This document shows positions 54,927 through 64,000 of a stretch of 64,000 nt of DNA, piece by piece; the first letter of the stretch is position 1; each line of letters starts with the position of its first letter. Under the pieces are notes generated by a model. The model was not told the DNA's origin, did no database searches, and worked only from the letters and a program-made list of their open reading frames with translations. The stretch is from Symbiodinium natans (Eukaryota; Sar; Dinophyceae; Suessiales; Symbiodiniaceae), in contig CAJNDS010000191.1 of the NCBI GenBank assembly GCA_905221605.1, positions 917,561 through 981,560 of the forward strand. Direction: 5' to 3'. The position numbers were made by a program, and so were the translations under genes.

Positions 54927-54997
54927 GATTTAGGGTTTAGGGTTTTTAGGGTTTAGGGTTTAGGGTTTAGGGTTTGGGGTTTGGGGTTTGGGGTTCA
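54927..54997 (+). repeat. TTTAGGG/TTTGGGG tract
   Basis: Telomere-type units changing to GGGGTTTGGGG. Confidence 0.92.
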
Positions 54998-57251
54998 GGG
55001 TTTCACTTCCAGGAACCGAGGGGTTTAGGGCTGAGGGTCCGCGGGCCCCATATCAGCTTGGGGTTTAGGGCTTCTTGCTTGGGGGGGGGGGCATCCGACC
55101 CTCGACCTGACGGGATTCTACAGGCTTCTAAGGTTCCTACACCCTCGAGCCCCTCTACACCTCCGTCGTTCTTTTGCGAGGGTTCCCCTAAGCGCCAGAT
55201 CCTGCTTCTTCGTAGGGCCCCTCGCTTATGAGGCGTGCTGCGGGACTGTGGAACGATCCAGCAGCCGGCGAGGTGGGTCTTGTGAGGCTATAGGGTTTAG
55301 GGTTTAGGGCTGAGGTTTAAAGCTCAGGGTTTAGGCCGTGTCGTGGAAAGCGCTTGCAACTCCTCAGCCTGGCGTAGCTCTGACACAACAGTGAGCCCAA
55401 AACCGACGTTGCCCTTCTCGGGACGAGTGCGGACACGTCCACGAAGCATCAGTCCCCGTAAATAAGGTGATGGTCCCTGCTGCCTTGCTTCGGGTTCAGG
55501 TTGGAGGGCTTGAAGAGTTTAGGGTAAGGAGGTCAGGTTGGAGGGAAGCCCAGAACCCCAACCCCCCAACCCCCCCAACCCCCAACCCACTCCCCCCCAA
55601 CCTCCATCCCTCAAGCATCCCCTTCGCGCGGCCGCCGGAGCTCTGCCGGCTCCTGCTTTTCTCGACGTCCCAAGTGGCCCCGCGTGCGCCCGACAGCCGC
55701 AGGCCTTGGTTCGAGGGAGGCACGATAAGCTGGAGGAGCTGGACTACCAACATGATCACTGAAAGTGTGACCATAATATCTGTATATGGGTATCTTAAAT
55801 GTCCTAGTTAAAGATTCGACATGTTCTCATCAAACAGGTCCCCGCATGAGGCTTCCTGTGAGGTTCTGGGGATGTTAGTTCACGGGATGCAGGCCTCAGC
55901 TCCAAGCAGCTCGAACTCGCAAGGGCACGTGGGCTTCCGGACCCTGGGCCGAAAGAGCCCGAGAATCATAACCTTCCAAACCTTTGATCCCTCAACCCTG
56001 AACCCCATGATTCTATGTTTAAGGTGACCTGCCGGGGACCCTAGATCAGAGCAACCCTGAAGCCGCTAAACCCTAAACCCTAACTCCCCAAGACCCAAAT
56101 TCAGCCCTCCCATCGTCCCTCAGGCCATGGCCTCCGGCGCGCACCCGCCGCCACTGCCGGCCACGGAGCTTCAAAGGGTTTAGGGTTTAGGGTTGAGGGG
56201 GAGTTAGGGGTCGTCCAGGGTTTGCGAAACCCTAAACTCCTAAACCCTCTTTCTAGGTAGCCTTCAGAACACACCCCCCCCAAGCCCTCCAAGCCTCACA
56301 TCCGAAGCTTCGCTCTAAGGGTTTGGGGCTTCGGCTTGGGGGGGGGGGGGGGTCTCGGGGTGTTTGAGGATTTTTTGGGTTTAGGCTTGGCTGAAGGCTT
56401 TGATCGATCGTCCGCCTGGTTAGAAAAGGGGTTTGCAGGGGTGGAGGCTGATAAGTTCGAGGGTTCACGCGCTGTTTTGTAGTGGGAATGAAGGAATGAG
56501 ACATGATGACACTTCATTTTTCTGTCTTTTCTTGCTGTGCACGCCCCTGCTAGCCGACGCTAGGCTCGGATACATGAAAATCAGGGGTGCAGGCTTTGAG
56601 GCTGTAAGTCCCGAGCTCAGGGGGCAAACAACCCAAAAACACCTCAAAACCCGCAGGGTTCAGGGTTTATCTAGGGTTGAAAATCAAAGCCCTCAAAACC
56701 TTGCTGCGAGCTTCTAGAGCCCCTGAACCCCTGCGTGGCTGAGGATCTGGCGCTGGATGTCAGCTGCCTCATGGATGCGGTGCGCCAGGACTCCATGGGG
56801 GTGGGCTGAGCTAGATGATGGGCCTCTGTTGTCAGTGAGGGTTGCTTTTGAAATTCATTTTCAAGTTTCAAACCCTGTATCTATCACCCTATGTTTTGCG
56901 ACAGTAGGTCAGTTGTTTTGGGGGATGACAAAGGAGTCCCTTGAGCGACCTCTCCCCCAACAGTAGATGTTGAATTTTGTAGGTAAGTCAGACGATACTT
57001 TGCTTTGGAGGCTTTCCGGCCAGCATGCAAACCCTGCATTCTGCAAGTGCCCAAAGCTTTGCACCCCGAACCCTACAGGCCAATAAGTACAATTAAACCC
57101 ATTCCCATTGAACCTCCTTGAACTGACATCCAAGAGCAGCTGAGCATCTGGAGTTTTAAGCAAAACCAACAGCATCCCCTCAAGTCCCCCACCTCTCGCT
57201 CAATATGCAGACCCCCTAGCCACAAACCCATGCGATTCTAATGAAAAATAG

Positions 57252-57273
57252 CCCCCCCCCCCCCCCCCCCCCC
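57252..57273 (+). repeat. Poly-C run, about 22 nt
   Basis: Uninterrupted C tract. Confidence 0.95.
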
Positions 57274-57392
57274 CTACACAGGAGGTGATGCAGCTGATGC
57301 AGGAGGGAGCCATGGCCTGAGCTCCCCCCCCGTGCAAAACTCCTGCTTCCAAGAGTTCTCTCATGCCAACCGCTCGTGGACCCTCAAGACCT

Positions 57393-57504
57393 GGGATGAT
57401 TCCCCCCCTTAGACTACGTACTTGTAACAGTGTTGTGTAGGGATTGGAGTAGCCACTGTTATAATCCCTGCTTAAGGACTACCAGTACAAGGGGGGAACA
57501 TCCC
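57393..57504. mobile_element. Foldback element, full copy, 112 bp
   Basis: It begins GGGATGATTCCCCCCCTTAG and ends AGTACAAGGGGGGAACATCC plus C. The centre holds GGGATTGGAGTAGCC and TATAATCCC. It is flanked by CTCAAGACC (57383-57391) and CTTAAGACC (57507-57515), a 9-bp target-site duplication with one mismatch, if 1 nt on the left and 2 nt on the right belong to the element. Confidence 0.75.
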
Positions 57505-57535
57505 AACTTAAGACCCCTTGAGCCTCTTTTCAATA

Positions 57536-57630
57536 ACCCTAAACCCTAAACCCCAAACCCCCAAACCCCAAACCCCAAACCCCAAACCCTAACCCTAAAT
57601 TTAAACCCTAAACCCTAAAACCCTTAAGAC
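57536..57630 (+). repeat. CCCTAAA/CCCCAAA tract
   Basis: Telomere-type units with many CCCCAAA variants, 32 bp after the foldback element. Confidence 0.88.
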
Positions 57631-58524
57631 CCCTTAAGAGCCCCCCTTTGAGTTCCTGAGGTTCAGAAGACGGCGTCCTACTGCGCCTCTCTCTGCGCCG
57701 AGCGCATCGTCACCGCGCGGAGGGAGATGCAGCAGCCTGGCAAGAGGAGATGTAAGGGGGGTGTAGGGTTTAGGGTTTAGGGTTTAGGGTTGTAGGGTGT
57801 CAGGGTTTCAGGGTTTGAGGGTCTTGGGTTTCCGGGGTCCAAGGGCTGGAGGAGAGAGGCGTTAGGCTCGGGCTCGGTTTGGCTGACCTGGGCAGAGCTC
57901 GGCCCCTCAACCCCCCCCCCCCTTGTTTCCCCTTTCTAAAACCCCTAAAAGCGCCTGGGTGCCCAAACTTCTGGGTGCCCTAAGCCCCGAAACCGTAAGC
58001 CCCTCAACAAGCAACACCACCATCCACTAGGTGCCCACCTCCTTCTCATCGGGGGGCTTAGATTCTGCTGAGGATACTCAAGGGGCGCCCTGTTGTTTTC
58101 TCTTAGGTTGCCAGGGACCCTAAAACTCTAAACCTGACCCTACACCCGAAACCCTAAGCCCTGAACTAGACTTTCTTTTCTTAAGCTACTCATAGTCCGA
58201 GTGCCCTGAGGCGACGTTGGGCCGAGGAGCGCCGCGAGCCGTGAGCTCGGCCTTCGGCAGGTTGAGTTTTTTTGTCTTGTGTCATAAGTTGCATTTGTTT
58301 TTGGAGGTGCTTTTAAAGGTCTTTTTTTGGTGTAAAGGGTCTAAACCTTGCTTCAGGGCTTTCTCTGCGCAGCAACACCACACTGCGCGAACACTTGCGG
58401 GGCAAGCTGAAAGCTGAAGCCAGGACCCAAAGTGCTGTAATGGAGGGGTCTGAAGAAGTACGAATCGTTTGCCCTTGTGGTCCCCTGTTAGCCGCCAAGC
58501 CCCCACTCTCACTTGATGGGCCTT

Positions 58525-58673
58525 GGGATGTTCCTCCTTATACTAACAGTCCTGAATCGGCATGCGAAACCCTAAATCCTAAACCCTAAACCCGAAACCC
58601 GAAACCCTAAACCCTAAACCCTAAACCCTAAACCCTTATAGATAAGGACTGTTAGTATAAGGGGGAACATCCC
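58525..58673. mobile_element. Foldback element, full copy with telomere-type core, 149 bp
   Basis: Terminal arms of 29 bp (58525-58553 and 58645-58673) pair with one mismatch. The left begins GGGATGTTCCTCCTTATACT. The interior (58563-58637) is a CCCTAAA array in place of the usual family centre. It is flanked by a perfect 9-bp direct repeat GATGGGCCT (58515-58523 and 58676-58684), a target-site duplication that shows insertion. Confidence 0.85.
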
Positions 58674-58784
58674 TAGATGGGCCTCTTGTTTTGGGGAATC
58701 CCCGCCTGGGTGTGCTTCTTGCAGTTCAGGGCACCAATGCTTCCATCCCAAAGGCCCACAAACCGCAGATAGCTCCCCCTCAAC

Positions 58785-58792
58785 CCTAAACC

Positions 58793-58824
<32 letters not shown>

Positions 58825-58868
58825 ACCCTAAACCCTAAACCCTAAACCCCAAACCCGAAACCCTAAAC
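58785..58868 (+). repeat. CCCTCAA/CCCTAAA tract
   Basis: Six or more CCCTCAA units followed by CCCTAAA. Confidence 0.92.
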
Positions 58869-59029
58869 CGGGTGTACGTCAATGCTCATGTATTGTCTTG
58901 GAGAGAGGGGGGGCTGACAGGCCCAGGGCCCCCCAGGTGAGCTCCAAGCCTTCGGGAGTCCACCGCTTCCCTTGCCAGGCTTGAGAGGCTCTATGGCCTG
59001 CCCCCCAACAGCTGCGGGTGCGCCTAGGG

Positions 59030-59067
59030 GTTTAGGATTTAGGGTTTAGGGTTTAGGGTTTAGGGCT
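59030..59067 (+). repeat. TTTAGGG tract
   Basis: Four to five units in the orientation opposite to 58785-58868. Confidence 0.92.
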
Positions 59068-59851
59068 TGGCCTGTTAGGGGTCAGGTTGCGGGGTTTCTG
59101 CTTTCGTAGCAAGGCTGCCAGAACAATTTCAGCCTCCAGAGTTTTCGGGTTGTTTCCTTCATACCGCCAGGCTTTTGGATGTTTCACGTGTTTTGTGTGG
59201 GTGTGGCTTTTGGACTTCCGTTTCCTGGGTGTGGGGGCGGGTGGGGGGTAAAGAAGACCCCTCCAGCACTTAACCAGCGGACAGCTTCACCCCAAACAGC
59301 TTGGAATACACTCAACTTGCACCCAATGCCCCAACCGCCTGCCCAAAACACGGTTGTTTTACAGCATTTTTGCGCTATCGCGCATTTAACGATTCTAGTG
59401 CTGAAACTTCGCCTCCTGATTCCTGAAGCTCTGCCTAACTAGAACCCTGAAACATCAACAGTCAAAGACCAAGTCCTGTGCGAAACTCGTCTGAGTATAG
59501 CAGTGATGTCGGCAGCCGAGTCAGCACGGCTGGCAGTTATCCTCAACTAAACTGTCTTAAGACTCTGAAGAAGTAATGTGCCTGAACAACTGACTTTAAC
59601 AACAAAATATAACAATCTTATGTTTCCTTGCAGAAGCTGTTACTGCACCCCTCTAAAGAATCCCTCTTAAGGACGGTTTCTGCATGGCTTGGGCTTCTTG
59701 CGGTGGCTTCGGGGGCCTTGATGTGTGGAATCCAGCAATCGAGCATGCCAGGGCTGGTACTCCAATGTCCTCCTCTGCGAGGCTGGGGGTGAATCCTGAA
59801 CCCTCAACCATCGGCCCTGAGCCGTGTCTCGAACTCTGGCAGCATAGGCGC

Positions 59852-59854
<3 letters not shown>

Positions 59855-59884
<30 letters not shown>

Positions 59885-59924
59885 ATGGTATGCCCCTCTC
59901 CATGGTATCCCCCCCCCCCCCCCC
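59855..59924 (+). repeat. Two long poly-C runs
   Basis: About 29 C, then ATGGTATGCCCCTCTCCATG, then a second C run of about 15. The word CCATGGTAT occurs at both ends of the spacer. Confidence 0.9.
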
Positions 59925-61083
59925 GGGTGGTTCATGGTCAATTGGTTCAGTGTGGGTTTAGAGTTTAATTTGGGTTCAAGGTTTGGGGTAGGTTTACGGT
60001 TTCCCCTCTCCCCCCTGTGGTTCGTGCTGGGTTTACGGTTCAGGGGTCAAAGCGGCTAAGGTTTCGGGTTTCCCCTTCTCCCTCCTGTCGTTCATTGGCG
60101 GGTTTAGGTTTTAGGGCTTAGGGTTCAGGGTTTGGGGATTAGGCTGAGGTTTCTCTGTCCCCCCCCATGGTCCGTGGTGTTTTCGGGTTAACAGGCAGGG
60201 TTCGGGCGGGGGGGGGATACCATGGCGGGGGGTGGGAGATACCATTGGGGGGGGTGGATTACGCGGAACGCGGGCGCGTGTGGGGGATTTTCGGGTTTAT
60301 TTTGGGGGTTGTTTAGGGGGTTACTTAAGTATCTAGGGGCCATACACGGTACAGCAAGGGGGTTGTAGGGGAAGGAGATGAAGGGTCCCTTCTGGGGCCT
60401 TCAGTAATTTCCCCTTGTACCGCTTAAGTCTCTCTTCCAGGTGTAGTGGGACCTCCCGAATGGCCTTGGCTCCTGCATCGCGAGCAGGCCGAAGATTGGG
60501 GGGCCGGGCCAGGGCTCCCGAGAGCAGCACCGCCCCCAAAGGAACCCAGAGCCCAAGCCCTTCAAGCCCTACAGAGTATGCCGAGGCCCCCATAGCCCCA
60601 CAAGCCCGAAGCCGACGAAGCTCCGCCCCCCAAAACCCCGAAAACCCCAAAGGCTCTGTGCACTCCTCGGGGACGCACGAGGGGCGCCTGGGCTGCCGAA
60701 CCGAGCTTCCACGCATTTTGGGGATCTTGTGGAGGTTTTGATTCAGCAGGCCCTAAACCCTGAACCCTGAACCTTAATCAACTTTAAACCCAACAACCCG
60801 GTCCTTGAGTAAGTCCTTGAGGTCAAATGTTTTGCAGGGCGTCCGGCCCTCTGAAGGATCGACGTTCCAAAGCCCGGAACCCCTCCCCGTAATATTCAAC
60901 CCCCACTACCCCCTAAGATTAAATACTCCCATTAGAGTTACATTAGGGTATATGGGGGGTATTTCATATCAGGGGGTGGGGGGGGGGGCGGGCGAAGCCA
61001 CAGTTGATGCAAAGGTTCCAGCCGGCATCTTCGCAGCAAGCAGGCAGGGATTCACAAGTTAGGGCCCTCATGAACCCCAACTT

Positions 61084-61165
61084 GGGACGTGCCCCCTTTA
61101 TACAAGCAGTCCTTAAGAGGGATTATAATCGGGGGGTACTATAATCCTCATTATTTTAAGGGGCT
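61084..61165. mobile_element. Foldback element, diverged copy
   Basis: The left half GGGACGTGCCCCCTTTATAC then AAGCAGTCCTTAA is clear. The centre GGGATTATAATCGGGGGG then TACTATAATCC is inverted-repeat-like. The right half is decayed. Confidence 0.65.
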
Positions 61166-61225
61166 GCGCCCATGGGCGGGCAGCGCACGCAGAAGCCCGG
61201 GGCGAGCAGTTTCTAAGCATGTTGA

Positions 61226-61345
61226 GCTCCCTTAAAATCTCTAAGCGTTAAGTTTCTAAGCATTTTCAGGCCCCTAAACTCCCTTCAAATCTCTAAGCGT
61301 TTGAGGCTCCTAGACTCCCTTAACGTTTCTAAAGGCCCCTAAACT
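61226..61345 (+). repeat. Tandem repeat, about three units of 45-55 bp
   Basis: Units built from CTCCCTT, AAATCTCTAAGCGTTT and AGGCCCCTAAA, degenerate. Confidence 0.7.
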
Positions 61346-61401
61346 CCCTTTTTCCTAGCCCCGGGCTTAGACACGTCGCTTATGCCCGCCCTTTGGGGGG
61401 C

Positions 61402-61520
61402 CATGCTCCTGATGCGCCCCCGGGGTCCCGCCCCGGGAGCCGCTGATGCTCCTGATGCGCGCCTGGGGGTCCCGGGCTGGACCCGCTGATGCTCATGATG
61501 CGCGCCCTCTGGGGGCCTCC
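61402..61520 (+). repeat. GC-rich tandem repeat, three units of about 43 bp
   Basis: Units contain GCTGATGCTCCTGATGCGCG followed by a GGGGGTCCCGGG-type block. The third has CTCATGATG. Confidence 0.8.
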
Positions 61521-61570
61521 GTGGCGACGCAAAAAACCACGAAAAAAAAACCGTTCACCGGCGGCACGCG

Positions 61571-61733
61571 GGGGTCGGCGGCACTGGCGTCCGGCCTAAT
61601 TCTGCTTCGCAGAAGGCCAGAGGCCAGCAAGGCTATTCCCGGGACGACCCGGGCTAAAAGGTCCGCATTTGCTCGGTCCTTTGGGGACCTCGCGCTGCCC
61701 GATTTAATGGCTACCGCCAGTGCCGCCGACCCC
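61571..61733. mobile_element. 163-bp element with perfect 19-bp terminal inverted repeats
   Basis: Left terminus GGGGTCGGCGGCACTGGCG (61571-61589) and its exact reverse complement at 61715-61733. Internal inverted repeats include TTCTGC/GCAGAA and CCCGGG/CCCGGG. Flanks show no obvious target-site duplication. A single further copy of the end (GGGGTCGGCGGC) is at 62817-62828. Confidence 0.6.
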
Positions 61734-61779
61734 AGACCCAAGACAGTCGCATTGGGGCGGAAGGCAGGGTGGAGCGCGG

Positions 61780-62640
61780 GCAGGCCGGGGGGGCGGGGGC
61801 GGGGGGGGGGTGGGGGTGGGTGGGGGTGGAAAGGGGGGCGGCGGTGGGGGGTGAAGGCAGGGGTGGACTGGGGGGCATAGAGATGAAGAAGCGATGAGAG
61901 CGGTGAGAGCGGGGGGCGGTGGGATGGTGCACGATGGTGGGAGGGGGTAATGATGAGGGCTGGGGAGGGTTGGTGGGAGGGTTAGGGAGTGGGAGTGGGA
62001 GAGGGTGGGGGCGGCTGGCGGAAAGGGGGGCCTGACTCATTTGACCAGCTCTGGTGAGAGGGTTGGGGCGGAAGGCAGGGTGGAGCGCGGCGGGTGGACA
62101 GGGGAGGTGACGGTCGAGGGTTGGTGGAGTTGGGGGTGGAAGGCAGGGGAGTGATGAGAGCGGGGAGGCGGTTAGGGTGCGTGGATTGGAATCCCTATTT
62201 GTCAGGGGCGGAGTAGCGGGTAGGGGCCTAGGAGGGAAGGGATGGGGGGGGTGGGGGGGTGGGGGGGGGGTTTTCAGAGTCGAGGCGGCGGGTGGGGGGT
62301 TGAGGTAAAGGGTTGGTGGGGGTGGACTGGGGGGTAGGGAGGGGGAGTGATGAGAGCGGTGAGAGGGTGAGGGCGCTCAGACTGGAAGGGGGGTGGGGGG
62401 GGGGGGGTGGGGGGGGGGGTGGGGGGGGTGTGGGGGGGGGGGGGGGTGGGGGGGGGGTGGGGGGGGGTGGGGGGGGGGGGGGGGGGTTAGGGAGGGGCGA
62501 AGGAAGGGATGGGAACGGTGGGGGGGTGGGTGAGAGCTGGTTTCCTTTAAAACAATGGGATTGTGGGGGGGGGGGGGGGTGGCGGGGCATGCACTGGACC
62601 CTTTAAACCACCTGAATGGATGGGGTGGGGGGGGTCAAAG
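61780..62640 (+). repeat. G-rich array with strong G-quadruplex potential
   Basis: About 860 bp of GGGG(T/A/C) words, densest at 62388-62490, where almost every base is G with single T interruptions. Poly-Gly or poly-Pro frames here are artefacts of composition. Confidence 0.92.
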
Positions 62641-62830
62641 GTCCAATTCAAGGCGTCATGGGTGAGGGCGATGGGTGGCGGGGTTTGGGCATGCACTGAA
62701 GCCAAACAATGCAAAAACACTCCAATTCAAGGTGTCATGAGCAGCATGCTGTGAGAGCGGGTGAGGGCGGTGAGGGCGGTGGGGGGTCTTCACTGACGCC
62801 GCCCTGCTACCGCTGGGGTCGGCGGCTACT

Positions 62831-62883
62831 AGGGGGTACTATAATCCTTAACAAGGACTGCTAGTATAAGGGGGAACATCCCA
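62831..62883 (-). mobile_element. Foldback element, half copy
   Basis: AGGGGGTACTATAATCCTTA, then ACAAGGACTGCTAGTATAAG, then GGGGAACATCCC. The best-preserved half copy of the family. Confidence 0.75.
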
Positions 62884-63453
62884 AACCCCAACCCTTAAGG
62901 GGCATGATTGACACCTCGATGTGTTCGACCGGGGTCCCAAACCGCAGTCTAATGTTTGTTGGTGGGGGGGCCGGGGCTGCTCCAATCGCAACACCAACTC
63001 CGGAGATTTCAAGCCATGATGAGTCTGCCGCTAAAGGGTCTACGCAGTGTCTCTTTGCGTTCACGGTTTCTGGTGCCGGGCTTTCGTGTGAGGCGCTCAA
63101 CCATTGCGAGGCAGCAAGCTTGCTCTGACTTCGACCCTGAACCAGAACTCTTCCGCTCCTCTACCCCCGTAACTCCCAAACCCCTAAAAACCCCCTTTCC
63201 TTGCATAGTGTCGCAGCTTTTAAGTGCTCGGCGGCGCAGGCGGGGCCCAGTCCTCGAGCTTCCCGTCGAAGGCTCGTCATCACGCAACCCTAGGTCAAAC
63301 ACTATATGCAAGGGCTCAGTAGTGGCAAGAAGTCCTGAATTTCAAGCCACGAAACCGTTCTCTCTGAATCCTACACTCGATCTACACCTTGGCAACGTTC
63401 AGTTCCCACACCTGAAGGCTGCAAACTCTTTTTGTTCGCCGTGCCTGAACTTT

Positions 63454-63474
63454 CGTAATCGCGCGCGGCTCAAG
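63454..63474 (+). other. Candidate degenerate spliced-leader relic
   Basis: CGTA (63454-63457) and GGCTCAAG (63467-63474) reproduce both ends of the dinoflagellate spliced leader core at a spacing one base longer than expected. The middle does not match. It ends 76 bp before the ATG at 63551. Confidence 0.3.
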
Positions 63475-63550
63475 AAGACTTGTGCGCTCCGGCTCGCCTT
63501 CTGGCCCTCTCCAACTCGCCTCGCAACCTCGCAGCCTTCGCAGCCTCGCA

Positions 63551-63983
63551 ATGGCCGACTCCGCCTCGGACGTCCAGCAGCGCTCCGAGCTCCTTGGGGA
63601 AACCAGGCGCCCCTCTGGGCGCCTCGTGGCCGGCCTGGGCTTCCTCGGCTTCGCCTTGCTGGCTCTGGGCTTCCTCGCCGGCCGCATGACGATGGGGGGG
63701 GGCGGGGGAGCAGCAGTCGAGCCTGGGCGGCGTGATCCAGCGCGACGAGTTGACTCATGCCGTGAACCAAGTCTTCGCACGGTTTGATGACGACAAAAGC
63801 GGTCTCCTCGACATGGATGAAACGAAAGGCCTACTCAAGGCCCTGCTGTCCATGCGACGAGTGAAAAGAGCACCAACCGAGGACGAGCTTCACGAGGCCG
63901 CCAAGGCGCTTGACAAGGATGCCTCCGGAGGGATTCACAAAGCCGAGCTGAAGCAGGTCCTTCAGGAACTGTCGCCTCTTTAG
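63551..63983 (+). CDS. Membrane-anchored EF-hand calcium-binding protein, interrupted by a frame change
   Basis: ATG 63551 opens MADSASDVQQRSELLGETRR. A hydrophobic membrane segment follows (LVAGLGFLGFALLALGFLAG, residues about 27-46). At the Gly run (nt 63694-63709) the useful frame changes. The other frame then reads SSLGGVIQRDELTHAVNQVF and two EF-hand loops: DDDKSGLLDMDE and DKDASGGIHKAE, each with Asp at 1 and 3, Ser at 5 and Glu at 12. It ends LQELSPL and TAG (63981-63983). The TM segment and the EF-hands together make one sensible calcium sensor. The G9-C-G5 tract is the obvious place for a 1-nt assembly error or a real frameshift. A micro-intron is less likely. Confidence 0.7.
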
Positions 63984-64000
63984 CGTTGAGGGTTCAGGTC

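Larger units (their letters stand above)
46808..63453. other. Gene-poor repeat region, part 3
   Basis: No gene I can support in about 16.6 kb. Frames such as 50058-50345, 56433-56717 and 60415-60741 are short, mixed with telomere-like words and lack domains. Individual repeats are listed separately. Confidence 0.5.

Noticed and set aside
62228-62606. Poly-Gly and poly-Pro frames
   Set aside because: Products of the G-rich array.
62956-63735. 259-codon frame on the + strand upstream of the EF-hand gene
   Set aside because: It runs through low-complexity and non-coding sequence and ends in the wrong frame of the membrane segment. The ATG at 63551 in another frame fits better.

Overview
The window looks like nuclear DNA of a dinoflagellate, most likely in or near the Symbiodiniaceae (inference). 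Every gene I can support lies on the + strand, as in dinoflagellate unidirectional gene clusters. The telomere-type word is CCCTAAA/TTTAGGG. One well-supported intron has non-canonical GA...AG ends. Polypyrimidine-AG tracts suited to spliced-leader trans-splicing precede several ORFs. A PPR protein, ankyrin proteins, a PDK1-like kinase and an EF-hand protein fit a protist. I see no rRNA, tRNA or CRISPR.

Region 1 (1 to about 9.6 kb) is a compact array of + strand ORFs. It holds an unrecognised protein, a small basic protein, a kinase-fold protein with HAD and DLG motifs, a glycosyltransferase of DXD type that breaks into a second frame and runs into a C2H2-like zinc finger, and two more unrecognised proteins. 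The region is studded with at least 17 short perfect or near-perfect hairpins that share the core CACTG, always with C in the centre on the + strand. It ends in AATAAA followed by about 250 bp of (AGT)n. I read it as one large mobile or otherwise foreign element whose 5' end lies outside the window.

Region 2 (9.6 to 30.1 kb) is gene-bearing and intron-rich. It holds a secreted multidomain gene (12.1-22.0 kb: signal peptide, Pro/Gly collagen-like stretch, coiled coil, Cys-rich tandem repeats, laminin-G-like modules). Next is a two-exon gene with a putative N-myristoylated SHQW domain plus ankyrin repeats (22.65-26.28 kb), whose stop codon lies in a CCCTAAA array. The last is a single-exon PPR gene (28.6-30.1 kb).

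Region 3 (30.1 to 63.5 kb) is repeat-dominated and looks subtelomeric. Degenerate CCCTAAA/TTTAGGG words occur throughout, in both orientations, with microsatellites, long G or C runs and G-rich arrays. It also carries a family of foldback elements with termini GGGATGTTC...GAACATCCC, two of which show 9-bp target-site duplications. Only two convincing genes sit in it: an intronless PDK1-like kinase (43.5-44.6 kb) and an intronless ankyrin protein (45.9-46.8 kb).

The right edge (63.55-63.98 kb) holds a membrane-anchored EF-hand gene split by a frame change next to a G run. Two genes (22.65 kb and 63.55 kb) are preceded by sequences resembling degenerate dinoflagellate spliced leader, which would suggest past recycling of mRNA into the genome.
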